Shown here: positions 1 through 6,613 of the stretch, piece by piece
How the letters are laid out: the number at the start of each line of letters is the position of its first letter
How positions within the stretch are numbered: the first letter of the stretch is position 1
Assembly: GCF_023109675.1 (NCBI RefSeq)
Contig: NZ_JALDUR010000003.1
Location: forward strand, 1 to 64,000
Origin: Streptococcus parasanguinis
GTDB taxonomy: Bacteria > Bacillota > Bacilli > Lactobacillales > Streptococcaceae
DNA: 64,000 bases
Reading direction: 5' to 3'
Notes under the pieces: model-generated
The model's database searches: none
Told to the model about the DNA's origin: nothing
Seen by the model: the letters and a program-made list of their open reading frames with translations, nothing else
Program-made: the position numbers and the translations under genes

Positions 1-2
1 AT

Positions 3-74
3 GGTCCGTTGGTCAAGGGGTTAAGACACCGCCTTTTCACGGCGGTAACACGGGTTCGAATCCCGTACGGACTA
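3..74 (+). tRNA. tRNA-Glu (anticodon TTC)
   Basis: A complete 72-nt cloverleaf. The acceptor strands at 3-9 and 67-73 pair with a terminal G-U, the anticodon loop reads CTTTTCA, and the T arm carries GGTTCGAATCC. It is the first of nine tRNA genes in the same direction, presumably the end of a longer array that begins before the window. CCA is not encoded. Confidence 0.97.
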
Positions 75-81
75 TATATTT

Positions 82-171
82 GGAGGATTACCCAAGTCCG
101 GCTGAAGGGAACGGTCTTGAAAACCGTCAGGCGTGTAAAAGCGTGCGTGGGTTCGAATCCCACATCCTCCT
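82..171 (+). tRNA. tRNA-Ser (anticodon TGA)
   Basis: A 90-nt class II tRNA with a long variable arm (hairpin around GGCGTGTAAAAGCGTG). The acceptor GGAGGAT pairs with ATCCTCC at 164-170. The anticodon loop CTTGAAA gives TGA, reading UCN serine codons. Confidence 0.96.
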
Positions 172-180
172 TAATATTAA

Positions 181-254
<74 letters not shown>

Positions 255-257
255 TTT

Positions 258-330
258 GGCTCGGTAGCTCAGTTGGTAGAGCAATGGATTGAAGCTCCAT
301 GTGTCGGCGGTTCGATTCCGTCTCGCGCCA
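258..330 (+). tRNA. tRNA-Phe (anticodon GAA)
   Basis: A 73-nt tRNA whose anticodon loop TTGAAGC gives GAA. The acceptor strands GGCTCGG (258-264) and TCGCGCC (323-329) pair except for one T-C mismatch at 261/326 and a terminal G-U. As I recall, the mismatch also occurs in other streptococcal tRNA-Phe genes, so I do not read it as decay. Confidence 0.95.
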
Positions 331-345
331 TCAATTCAATAATCA

Positions 346-426
346 GGAAGGGTAGCGAAGAGGCTAAACGCGGCGGACTGTAAATCCGCTCCTTCGGGTT
401 CGGGGGTTCGAATCCCTCCCCTTCCA
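346..426 (+). tRNA. tRNA-Tyr (anticodon GTA)
   Basis: An 81-nt class II tRNA with a variable arm (CTCCTTCGGGTTCGGG region). The acceptor GGAAGGG pairs with CCCTTCC at 419-425, and the anticodon loop CTGTAAA gives GTA. Confidence 0.96.
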
Positions 427-432
427 TCCTTT

Positions 433-503
433 ACGGGCATAGTTTAAAGGTAGAACTAAGGTCTCCAAAACCTTCAGTGTGGGTTCAATTCCTACTGCCC
501 GTG
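433..503 (+). tRNA. tRNA-Trp (anticodon CCA)
   Basis: A 71-nt tRNA. The acceptor ACGGGCA at 433-439 pairs with TGCCCGT at 496-502 and the discriminator is G503, usual for tryptophan. The anticodon loop CTCCAAA gives CCA. Confidence 0.96.
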
Positions 504-514
504 TTAATAATTAT

Positions 515-588
515 GGCGGGTGTGGTGAAGTGGTTAACACACCAGATTGTGGCTCTGGCATGCGTGGGTTCGATCCCCATCACTCGCC
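515..588 (+). tRNA. tRNA-His (anticodon GTG)
   Basis: The extra 5' G typical of tRNA-His (G515) faces C588. The seven-pair acceptor GCGGGTG pairs with CACTCGC, and the loop TTGTGGC gives GTG. Confidence 0.96.
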
Positions 589-607
589 TATTTATTAATA
601 TTATTAT

Positions 608-679
608 TGGGGTATAGCCAAGCGGTAAGGCAAGGGACTTTGACTCCCTCATGCGTTGGTTCGAATCCAGCTACCCCAG
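608..679 (+). tRNA. tRNA-Gln (anticodon TTG)
   Basis: A 72-nt tRNA starting with the U1-A72 pair common in tRNA-Gln. The acceptor TGGGGTA pairs with TACCCCA at 672-678 and the discriminator is G679. The anticodon loop CTTTGAC gives TTG. Confidence 0.96.
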
Positions 680-689
680 TTAAATTTAT

Positions 690-773
690 GCCGGCGTGGC
701 GGAATTGGCAGACGCGCTGGACTCAAAATCCAGTGTCCGCAAGGACGTGCCGGTTCGACCCCGGCCGCCGGTA
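690..773 (+). tRNA. tRNA-Leu (anticodon CAA), integration target
   Basis: An 84-nt class II tRNA with a variable arm (GTGTCCGCAAGGACG). The loop CTCAAAA gives anticodon CAA, reading UUG. Its 3' part, from the last base of the 5' anticodon stem onward, is duplicated at 6614-6669. The gene was therefore the attachment site of the element that follows, and the element's end rebuilds an intact tRNA. Confidence 0.95.
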
Positions 774-776
774 TAG
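721..776 (+). repeat. attL: attL, 56-bp direct repeat in tRNA-Leu
   Basis: Positions 721-776 and 6614-6669 are identical over 56 bp, and the match breaks at both ends. The repeat spans the anticodon arm to just past the acceptor stem, the usual core for tyrosine integrases that use tRNA 3' ends. The offset of 5,893 bp is the size of the inserted DNA. Confidence 0.93.
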
Positions 777-781
777 TATTA

Positions 782-813
782 AAGACAAGGTTTTCGGACC
801 TTGTCTTTTTTTC
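782..813 (+). terminator. terminator after tRNA-Leu, element-borne
   Basis: A 9-bp stem AAGACAAGG/CCTTGTCTT (782-790, 799-807) followed by a T run. It lies just inside the element, so it now ends the tRNA transcript in place of the chromosomal hairpin found beyond attR. Confidence 0.85.
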
Positions 814-847
814 TTTGTTGTAAGTCGAGTTACCAATTTTTTCCATT

Positions 848-1981
848 TTAAAATAAATCATCAAGTTTATTAGCTAATGTTTTCTGTTTGCTAGGGTACA
901 AATGGGAATAAGTATCAATTGTTGTCGTAATAGATGCGTGTCCTAATCTTTCTTTAACAACAAGATAATCTTCCCCTTGATTTATAAGTAATGATGCATG
1001 AGAGTGTCTTAAATCATGAATTCTTATTCTCTTTAAATCTTTATCCCTTTCTAGTATTTGCTTAAACTTCTTATCAATCATATTTTTTGTAATAGTTATT
1101 GGTGTACTCTGTATTATTTGTAGTTCGTCAGTATTTTTGGTAAATTCCTTAAGTTTTTCTTTTTGTTTTTCTTTCCAATCTTTTAACATTTCTGCTAATT
1201 TCTGATTGATTGTAATATTTCTAGTTCCTGAACGTGTTTTTGTTGTATTAATGTAGCTTGTATTATTTACAAAGTATACCGTTTTGGTAACGAAAATTGT
1301 ATTTGTTAAAAGATTTATATCATTCCAGTTCAATGCGAGTATTTCTCCCATTCTCATCCCAGTAAAGAAAGCAATTACGAAAAACAGGTCATAGCTTATT
1401 TCATCATCTTGAATAAGTTCTCTAAATCTCGTGAATTCTTCTATACTCCAAAATTTGATATTAGGCTTCCTAATTGGTAATTTTCTCAGATTCTCAACAG
1501 GATTTTTATCAATAAGGGATTTTCTTATACCAGTGTCAAAAATTTTTTTAAGTAGAATTAGAACTTTATTAATTGTATTAAAACTTAAAGTTTCATTTTC
1601 ATTTTGTTTTTTAGGTTTTGTTTTTAGGTATTCACGAAATTCGAATATATGGTCATACGTTAATTTATTTAAATTTGTATTTTTAAAATATGGTTTAATA
1701 TGACGCTCATAATTGTTTCTTTGTGTACTTGTATAGCTTATTTTTCTGCCATTTTTCAAATCGTCTTCTTCAAGCAACTGGAATAACATATCTGTTGTTA
1801 CTACAAAGTCAAATTGTTTTTCCTTTAATTCTACAACTCGAATATGTTGTTCTAGTTCTAGTGCTTCCTTTTTAGATTTTAATCCTTTTCGAATGATACG
1901 TATTCTTTTTTGTGTGACTGGGTGGAAACCATTAGAAACATCAACGGTCCATTTACCACTTTTAGTTTTACGAATAGTCAT
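848..1981 (-). CDS. int: tyrosine-type site-specific integrase
   Basis: A 377-aa phage-type integrase that recombines the tRNA-Leu attachment sites. The N-terminal ~50 residues resemble an arm-type DNA-binding domain (RKTKSGKWTVDVSNG), residues 60-160 the SAM-like core-binding domain, and 175-377 the catalytic domain. The catalytic set is visible: R210 in GMRMGEI, H322 and R325 in HDLRH, H348 in GHASITTT, and nucleophile Y358 in DTYSH. It is the last gene of the leftward operon, 4 bp after the DUF3173 gene, and ends about 70 bp from attL. The reading frame is intact, so integration and excision activity is plausible. Confidence 0.95.
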   Translation of the reverse strand: MTIRKTKSGKWTVDVSNGFHPVTQKRIRIIRKGLKSKKEALELEQHIRVVELKEKQFDFVVTTDMLFQLLEEDDLKNGRKISYTSTQRNNYERHIKPYFKNTNLNKLTYDHIFEFREYLKTKPKKQNENETLSFNTINKVLILLKKIFDTGIRKSLIDKNPVENLRKLPIRKPNIKFWSIEEFTRFRELIQDDEISYDLFFVIAFFTGMRMGEILALNWNDINLLTNTIFVTKTVYFVNNTSYINTTKTRSGTRNITINQKLAEMLKDWKEKQKEKLKEFTKNTDELQIIQSTPITITKNMIDKKFKQILERDKDLKRIRIHDLRHSHASLLINQGEDYLVVKERLGHASITTTIDTYSHLYPSKQKTLANKLDDLF

Positions 1982-1984
1982 TCA

Positions 1985-2179
1985 TTATGCTTCTTTCTGG
2001 AGTTCAATTCCTAGTAGTTCTTCAGCGACACTGGCTGGAATTGTACCAATCCGTTTGTTATCGTAGATGTTAAAACCACGATTTACTAATAGTAATTTGC
2101 CAGTATGGATAATCTTTCTTGCAGTTCCTGGAGCAAATCCAAGTTCGATAAGGTCATCTTTTGTTACAGTTTTAATCAT
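1985..2179 (-). CDS. DUF3173 protein, probable excisionase
   Basis: A 64-aa protein resembling the DUF3173 family (VTKDDLIELGF near the start, NKRIGTIPASVAEELLG near the end). These small basic proteins sit directly upstream of integrases in streptococcal integrative elements and are thought to steer recombination toward excision. The start has a good ribosome site (AAAAGGAGATCAC before ATG). The family match is recalled; the excisionase role is inferred from position and size. Confidence 0.8.
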   Translation of the reverse strand: MIKTVTKDDLIELGFAPGTARKIIHTGKLLLVNRGFNIYDNKRIGTIPASVAEELLGIELQKEA

Positions 2180-2238
2180 GTGATCTCCTTTTCTAATTAG
2201 ATTAAGTAAGGGGAGGATTAACTCCCCTTGTCTGATAC

Positions 2239-2625
2239 TTATTTTTGTTTTACATCTACTAAATGGATAGCATCCGCCTTGTAATACATTGTCGAACTAA
2301 TCATAGTAGCTTGTAAATTGTCAAATGTAACTGGTACTTCATCCATTGCTTGGATATAGTCATTATCAACTAAAGCTTCTGGATTGTCTACAGAGACTTG
2401 GGTTGATTTCTTTTTGAATTGTCCATCCTTGATTGTTACATTGTATTTCCAACCAATGATTTTATCGGTATTAAAACGTCTTTCGCTACCATCTCGGTTT
2501 TTGATAATTTCTCCGTTTGCATCTGCACGGACTTCCGTTTCAAATTTTGGAATGACTTCATCCAATTCAAATTTTGTTCCAATGTTATTAAAATTCCAGT
2601 CATTTTGTGAGAGCATTTTTGCCAT
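2239..2625 (-). CDS. unknown 128-aa protein of the replication module
   Basis: I do not recognise this protein. It is 128 aa, acidic to neutral, rich in charged and beta-type segments (KIIGWKYNVTIKDGQFKKK), with no membrane segment and no clear motif. Its ATG follows AAGGAG and lies 2 bp after the stop of the initiator gene, so the two are translationally linked. Position between a Rep/MobT-like gene and the excisionase suggests an accessory replication, single-strand-binding or mobilization role, but the sequence alone does not show it. Confidence 0.7.
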   Translation of the reverse strand: MAKMLSQNDWNFNNIGTKFELDEVIPKFETEVRADANGEIIKNRDGSERRFNTDKIIGWKYNVTIKDGQFKKKSTQVSVDNPEALVDNDYIQAMDEVPVTFDNLQATMISSTMYYKADAIHLVDVKQK

Positions 2626-2627
2626 AG

Positions 2628-3824
2628 TTAATTTCTCCTTTTGATATTTTCTTTGATTGTAGGGATCAAATCCTCTCTTTTAAAGAGTATTGCCCTTTCT
2701 ATTAATCCACTTGCTAAATCTGGTGGATATTCCATATTGTTGAGTGCGAGATAGTTAGATTTCTCATACTCATGCAGTAAATTATTGTCGTATAGAAATT
2801 TATACGCTTTCAGAATAGCTCCTGAACCTTTATAGGTAAACCATTCTAATTTTTGTTCCAGTTCTGTTTTTGGTTTTGAAATAATGATAGAGACAGGTTT
2901 TGAGTGACCTAAAAACTTTTCCCAAGATCTCAAAGGTTTTGAGAAATGACTATCACTATAGAATCTCACTTTTTCTTTGAGATATCCCTTGGTAAAGTTG
3001 AGAAGATCTATTTCTGAATGCAACCATTCTTGAATGAAGTAGTGAGCTTTTTCTTTCCTAAGTTCTAACTCAGTTCTTATCCAATTTTCTATATACCGCT
3101 TGCTGATACCGAGCTTCTCAGCTCGTTCTAAGCGTTTATCGTAAATTCTAAGTCTTTCATCATCATTGGGTTTTCTCAAATATAAGGTCTGACCGATTGT
3201 TTCATCTCCGTAGGTATTGTAGTAGGTGCTTTTTCCATATATAAAGCGTTTCTTCTGACAAATCTTTAGAAGCTGATTAGGAGTGAAATAGGGTGTTTCA
3301 TTAAAATCATCTATTGCAATATCAATTCGTCTTACTGAAAATTGATTGTAATTGTAGTAGAGGTTGTCCAGAAACTGTCTTTCGGACAGACTATTTGGAT
3401 CTAATACCTTATCTCTATAGAACTCTAGTGCCTGTCCTGACATGACAAGCATGTAGGACGACTCTTTCGATCCATAGTAGATACGGATATTCCCATAATG
3501 AAGCTGGCTATCATAGTTATAGTATTTAAGGCTCCCCTTATTCTCAATAAATAGGTCAAAGTCAAGAAATAGGATATCTTCGATTATTTCTTTTGGCGAA
3601 AATTCAGTCTTATCAAACTGAATTTGAATCCAGTCAAATACAGAACGTAAATGCTCCTTTTTTGCCATAGATTTTGATTCAACTTTTTGCCTAATTTTGC
3701 CACCCTTGAAATCTCCAAAACCCTTGGTAATACTGAATTCTTTCGATGGTACACCTAACTTGCAGAGGGTGGTGTTACTACACACCCTATCGGTCAAAAA
3801 TGGTCCGTCCGCATCTACGCTCAT
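2628..3824 (-). CDS. Rep_trans-type replication initiator / MobT-like relaxase
   Basis: A 398-aa protein of the 'replication initiation factor' (Rep_trans, PF02486) type, the family that holds rolling-circle initiators and MobT relaxases of Tn916/ICESt3-like elements. The conserved core runs from about residue 100 to 330; RRIDIAIDDFNE resembles the acidic metal-binding motif, followed by a Tyr-rich stretch (KSTYYNTYGDETIGQTLYLR) where the catalytic tyrosine is expected. The start is uncertain. The ATG at 3824 has only a weak ribosome site, and an alternative ATG at 3668 (MAKKEHLRSVFDW) begins the better-structured part. The DNA between the two starts contains hairpins that look like an origin, so the extra 52 residues may not be translated. 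Confidence 0.82.
   Translation of the reverse strand: MSVDADGPFLTDRVCSNTTLCKLGVPSKEFSITKGFGDFKGGKIRQKVESKSMAKKEHLRSVFDWIQIQFDKTEFSPKEIIEDILFLDFDLFIENKGSLKYYNYDSQLHYGNIRIYYGSKESSYMLVMSGQALEFYRDKVLDPNSLSERQFLDNLYYNYNQFSVRRIDIAIDDFNETPYFTPNQLLKICQKKRFIYGKSTYYNTYGDETIGQTLYLRKPNDDERLRIYDKRLERAEKLGISKRYIENWIRTELELRKEKAHYFIQEWLHSEIDLLNFTKGYLKEKVRFYSDSHFSKPLRSWEKFLGHSKPVSIIISKPKTELEQKLEWFTYKGSGAILKAYKFLYDNNLLHEYEKSNYLALNNMEYPPDLASGLIERAILFKREDLIPTIKENIKRRN
3766..3788. other. oriT/dso-like hairpin at the initiator gene start
   Basis: An imperfect inverted repeat, AGGGTGGTGT (3766-3775) against ACACACCCT (3780-3788), with one bulged G and a TACT loop. On the coding strand the loop region reads GTAGTAACACC. 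Its place just upstream of, or at, the Rep/MobT coding start fits a nick-site hairpin of an origin of transfer or a double-strand origin. This is a structural inference only. Confidence 0.45.
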
Positions 3825-3857
3825 TTTCGGCTTTCTGCCTCATGGCTCAGCCGAAAA
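3824..3857. other. inverted repeat upstream of the initiator
   Basis: A perfect 9-bp inverted repeat TTTTCGGCT (3824-3832) / AGCCGAAAA (3849-3857) with a 16-nt loop, and a third partial copy TAGCCGAA at 3866-3873. It overlaps the far-upstream ATG of the initiator gene. It could be an initiator binding site or part of an origin. Confidence 0.45.
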
Positions 3858-3864
3858 CTCGCTA

Positions 3865-4341
3865 TTAGCCGAACCTATTTTTTGACCTCTTGTTAACAAA
3901 CCCTAGTAAGCCGGTTTGCATCGACTCTTCAATATCTTGGATTTTCTTTTTTAGGTTGGAATTCTCAATTTTTATCAGTCGCATTTCTCGCTTAAATTCC
4001 TGTTTTAAGGCGCTCAGTTCATCGTAGAGCTCATCTATTACTTTGTTTAGGGATGATTCTTGCTCATTGTCTGCTAGACTCCCAAATACGGCATGTATAG
4101 CCTCTTTGAGACCTATTTCAAGTTTTAGGTTAGCTAACTTTTGAAATTGTCTAAGGTCTTCGTCTGTAAAGTCATAGGAAACTGTATAACTTAATTGATG
4201 AGTTCTTGGATTTCTACTGATAGGAATTTTAATTTTCTTAAATTCCTTGCCACTTATCTCTTTAATCAGTTGAATCCAATTTTTAAGAGTAGAGGTAGAG
4301 TTTAGGCCAGAAATTTGATTGACTAACTCTTTATTGGTCAT
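3865..4341 (-). CDS. coiled-coil protein of the replication module
   Basis: A 158-aa protein with no confident family. Residues 1-35 could form a helix-turn-helix-like start (NKELVNQISGLNSTSTLKNWIQLIKE). Residues 95-145 are a strong predicted coiled coil (ELYDELSALKQEFKREMRLIKIENSNLKKKIQDIEES, given here in part as IKIENSNLKKKIQ). This layout is common in plasmid accessory DNA-binding proteins. It is the first gene of the leftward operon; its ATG follows CGGAGGTTTCAC, a good ribosome site. A DNA-binding partner of the initiator or a partition-like role is possible but not shown. Confidence 0.7.
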   Translation of the reverse strand: MTNKELVNQISGLNSTSTLKNWIQLIKEISGKEFKKIKIPISRNPRTHQLSYTVSYDFTDEDLRQFQKLANLKLEIGLKEAIHAVFGSLADNEQESSLNKVIDELYDELSALKQEFKREMRLIKIENSNLKKKIQDIEESMQTGLLGFVNKRSKNRFG

Positions 4342-4405
4342 CTTTTTGTGAAACCTCCGAAATTTTCTTGTGCAACTGAAGAGTTTTCTGTGGTATAATT
4401 GTTAC

Positions 4406-4458
4406 ATAATATGTTTTGATCTTGGAACGAACGGCACATTTGTTTCAAGATTTTTTTT
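4406..4458 (+). ncRNA. candidate ~50-nt countertranscript RNA
   Basis: An extended -10 (TGGTATAAT, 4391-4399) is followed at the right distance by a start near 4406. Soon after comes an intrinsic terminator: ATCTTGGAAC (4419-4428) pairs with GTTTCAAGAT (4442-4451), followed by eight T. No ORF lies between. The transcript would be antisense to the 5' leader of the leftward coiled-coil/initiator operon, as in plasmid copy-number countertranscripts. Confidence 0.5.
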
Positions 4459-4504
4459 GTCGAATCCTACCTCCTTTATTAAAATTTTTTAAATCGACTA
4501 CTTG

Positions 4505-4528
4505 TTACATACGCTTTTACCTCCTTTT
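4505..4528 (-). promoter_or_regulatory. start-stop mini-ORF with ribosome site in operon leader
   Basis: On the minus strand AAAGGAGG (4521-4528) precedes ATG (4510-4508), which is followed at once by TAA (4507-4505). A second orphan AAAGGAGG lies at 4471-4478 without a nearby start codon. Both fall inside the leader of the leftward replication operon and could serve ribosome loading or translational control. Confidence 0.4.
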
Positions 4529-4535
4529 ATGCTAT

Positions 4536-4645
4536 AATATTCTCAATGGAATATTTAATCTTAAAATAAATATTCCTTATGGAATAATTCTATTTTATAC
4601 CGTTTAGAATATTTTGTCAAGCTAAAATATACAGAATCGAATATT
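4536..4645. promoter_or_regulatory. repressor operator cluster (GAATATT repeats)
   Basis: Four related elements occur here: AATATTC-N6-GAATATT (4536-4555, perfect 7-bp arms), TATTCC-N4-GGAATA (4571-4586), GAATATT (4607-4613) and GAATATT (4639-4645). They cover the leftward start point and spacer. They also cover the rightward extended -10 TGCTATAAT (4530-4538) that probably drives the repressor. This is the pattern of Cro/cI-type autoregulation; the binding protein is inferred to be the adjacent repressor. Confidence 0.6.
4592..4620 (-). promoter_or_regulatory. promoter of the leftward replication/integration operon
   Basis: Reading leftward, TTGACA (4620-4615) and TAAAAT (4597-4592) are separated by 17 bp, near consensus for sigma-A. 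The start would be near 4585, giving a leader of roughly 240 nt before the coiled-coil gene. A GAATATT repeat lies between the -35 and -10. Confidence 0.75.
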
Positions 4646-4657
4646 AAAGAGGATACA

Positions 4658-5110
4658 ATGTTTAATAATAATTCTTTTGGAGATCGTCTTAAAGAACTGA
4701 GAAAGAGTAAGAAGTTAACACAGGTACAAGTTTCTGAGATGATTGATGTACAACAAGGTACTTATTCTCGTTGGGAAAACGGAACTTTAGAGCCTAATTT
4801 AGAAGCGGTTGTCAAATTAGCAAAATTATTTGATACCACGACAGATTATTTATTAGGAAAAACGATTTATAGTACTCTAGATGTTGTCCCACATCCAATC
4901 ACTAGAATTGATTTGAAGAAGTTAAAAGAGTTTAATAAAACTGAACTAGATGATCTAAAATTTGCAATTGTCATGAATGGAATTAAAAACTATTCTACTT
5001 TACCTAAGTATTTGGATGATCTAGTATCTGAAAATAATTTAGATGAAGAGGAGCAAGAAATATTACAAACTCTCTTTAAAGAGGTTTATGATTATATTAA
5101 TGCAGATTGA
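4658..5110 (+). CDS. Cro/cI-type repressor of the element
   Basis: A 150-aa XRE-family regulator. Residues 6-65 form the helix-turn-helix: FGDRLKELRKSKKLTQ, then VSEMIDVQQGTYSRWENG, then EAVVKLAKLFDTTTDYLLG. The C-terminal half is acidic and probably mediates oligomerisation. It is transcribed divergently from the replication/integration operon across an intergenic region full of GAATATT repeats, so it most likely represses that operon and itself. The start ATG follows AAAGAGGATACA. I see no RecA-cleavage or metalloprotease partner, so the inducing signal is not evident. Confidence 0.88.
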   Translation: MFNNNSFGDRLKELRKSKKLTQVQVSEMIDVQQGTYSRWENGTLEPNLEAVVKLAKLFDTTTDYLLGKTIYSTLDVVPHPITRIDLKKLKEFNKTELDDLKFAIVMNGIKNYSTLPKYLDDLVSENNLDEEEQEILQTLFKEVYDYINAD

Positions 5111-5167
5111 TGGTTTATAAGATTAAGTCTCAATAAGTAGAGATTAGTATATTCTTGTTGAATAATT

Positions 5168-5389
5168 TTGTTTAATGAAGCACTTACATTCATGAATCTG
5201 TCATTGGAACAATCTTTAGAGACTGATGATGTGATTTCTCAAGCTTGTAGCTATAGAGGGTTAGGTGAAATCTATTTAGCCTTGGAAGATACGGAATTAT
5301 CCAATAGACATTTCAAACGAGCTATAGAACTTTTCGAAAGTGTTGAAGAGTTTGAAGGGATAAAGGAAATTGAAAAATTAATGACTTGA
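5168..5389 (+). pseudogene. C-terminal fragment of a TPR-type regulator
   Basis: A reading frame of about 73 codons with a TTG start and no ribosome site. The product contains one or two tetratricopeptide-like helices (ACSYRGLGEIYLALEDTELS, then HFKRAIELFESVEEFEGIKE), as found at the C-terminus of Rgg/PlcR-type or other TPR regulators. The N-terminal DNA-binding half is missing. I read it as a remnant captured in the element; a small functional TPR protein is less likely. Confidence 0.6.
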
Positions 5390-5437
5390 AAGTAAAAACT
5401 AAGTTCTATACTGTCCAAAAACGTTATAATTTGTCAA

Positions 5438-5480
5438 AAGGACTTAGCTCTGTATTGTGCAGGGCTAAGTCCTTATTTTT
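5438..5480 (+). terminator. intrinsic terminator
   Basis: A long stem, AAGGACTTAGC (5439-5449) with GCTAAGTCCTT (5464-5474), followed by ATTTTTTG. It ends rightward transcription from the repressor region before the convergent HXXEE gene. Confidence 0.85.
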
Positions 5481-5527
5481 TGTATCTATTAGTTAAAAAA
5501 ATTAGTAAAAATTTTTTTGTACCAGTA

Positions 5528-6001
5528 CTATCTTTTAGAAAAGAAATTTAATACTTTAAAGCAGAAGATTAGATTTAACATGATAATGATTAATGTTAGA
5601 ATGGAAGATATGTAGAGTTGTAAATTAATTTGTAAAAGTTGATGAATCAATAATGAACAGTATACTCCTGTTACAATTCCACTTAAAAGACCAGGCACAT
5701 ACTTTTTTAGATAAAGAGTCTGGATAATATGGATTATAATGTGATAGTTATATGCGATGATGATAGTTTGATAAATTGTAAAATTACCCAAATAGAAACT
5801 ATAGGCAAGCAAACATAGAAGGATTAAAAATTCCTCGAACACAATTAAGTTAAACCTATAAGGAGTATAGAGTTCTTTTAAATTTTTAAATTTCGTATTA
5901 TCAATCATAGAGGACATAAATTTGGGCATAAGAAGAATCTCTTCCATTTCGTGAATCATAAATAAGCTAGGAAAAAGTAAGTAGAATGCCATTTGATCCA
6001 T
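5528..6001 (-). CDS. HXXEE domain integral membrane protein
   Basis: A 157-aa hydrophobic protein with about four membrane segments (near residues 1-20, 50-75, 100-125 and 128-152). The N-terminal motif HEMEE at about residues 17-21 is the signature of the HXXEE family (PF13787), whose function is unknown. The conserved acidic and histidine residues near the membrane suggest metal binding. It lies alone on the minus strand in the cargo part of the element, ending against a terminator from the repressor side. Confidence 0.8.
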   Translation of the reverse strand: MDQMAFYLLFPSLFMIHEMEEILLMPKFMSSMIDNTKFKNLKELYTPYRFNLIVFEEFLILLCLLAYSFYLGNFTIYQTIIIAYNYHIIIHIIQTLYLKKYVPGLLSGIVTGVYCSLLIHQLLQINLQLYISSILTLIIIMLNLIFCFKVLNFFSKR

Positions 6002-6196
6002 ATAATAACCTTCTTTATTAAAAATATCTTTATGTTTAATATTATATCACGAAATGAAAGTTGCTATGTAATATTGACACTAAAGATTACAAAAGCAGTT
6101 AATTTATCAGCTATTAGTAACACTACAGCGTGTATCGTTTATAATGGCGAGGATAATAGAAATAATTTTGTTTATTTCAAATTTAAGGAGGTAAGT

Positions 6197-6289
6197 ATGC
6201 GAATCGGTATATTTACAGATACGTACTTTCCACAAGTGAGTGGAGTTGCGACTTCAATACGTGTATTAAAAGAGGATTTAGAAAGATAA
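6197..6289 (+). pseudogene. 5' remnant of a processive glycosyltransferase gene
   Basis: A good ribosome site (AAGGAGGTAAGT) and ATG begin 30 codons that match the start of streptococcal diacylglycerol glucosyltransferases (RIGIFTDTYFPQVSGVATSI), then a stop. The remaining ~400 codons are absent. This is a truncated copy of a chromosomal gene stranded at the right end of the element, probably from recombination or a past imprecise excision. Confidence 0.8.
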
Positions 6290-6290
6290 G

Positions 6291-6425
6291 GTTCCTCATT
6301 TTACTACATACGGAAAGAATTACAGCCGTCGTTTTCAAGATAAAGAGCTCATTTCTGAGATTATTTCACAGGTTCTCAATCAAGTTTTATGTGATGGTTT
6401 AATTGATCGTTATCTTTTGTTTTGA
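6291..6425 (+). pseudogene. unrecognised C-terminal fragment
   Basis: An open frame of 44 codons directly after the glycosyltransferase remnant, with no start codon (VPHFTTYGKNYSRRFQDKEL at its beginning) and ending in TGA at 6423-6425. It looks like the tail of a soluble protein fused by deletion to the previous fragment. I cannot name the family. From 6426 to 6613 I see nothing coding. Confidence 0.35.
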
Positions 6426-6613
6426 ATACCTTTGTATGAATATGACCGGTTGGGACATATCCTCTATTCTCTGATGATGCTCTTAGGACGATAAGGTATG
6501 AAGTGTTACCAAAAAGTTACTAAAATTTGAAAAATCAGTCCATTTTGCAAGATTCAAAATTCTTAAAACCCTATTAAATCAAGGTTATAAGATTTAAAAA
6601 ATGTAGTTATGGA

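Noticed and set aside
547..873. Open frames across the tRNA genes
   Set aside because: They run through structured tRNA genes and terminators on both strands and have no ribosome site or homology.
4416..4607. A 63-codon ORF in the repressor/initiator intergenic region
   Set aside because: It crosses a terminator, promoters and operators, has no ribosome site, and its protein is Phe/Ile-rich noise.
5993..6289. A 98-codon gene ending in the glycosyltransferase-like peptide
   Set aside because: The first two thirds are low-complexity AT-rich sequence; the real ribosome site and ATG are at 6197, giving only a remnant.
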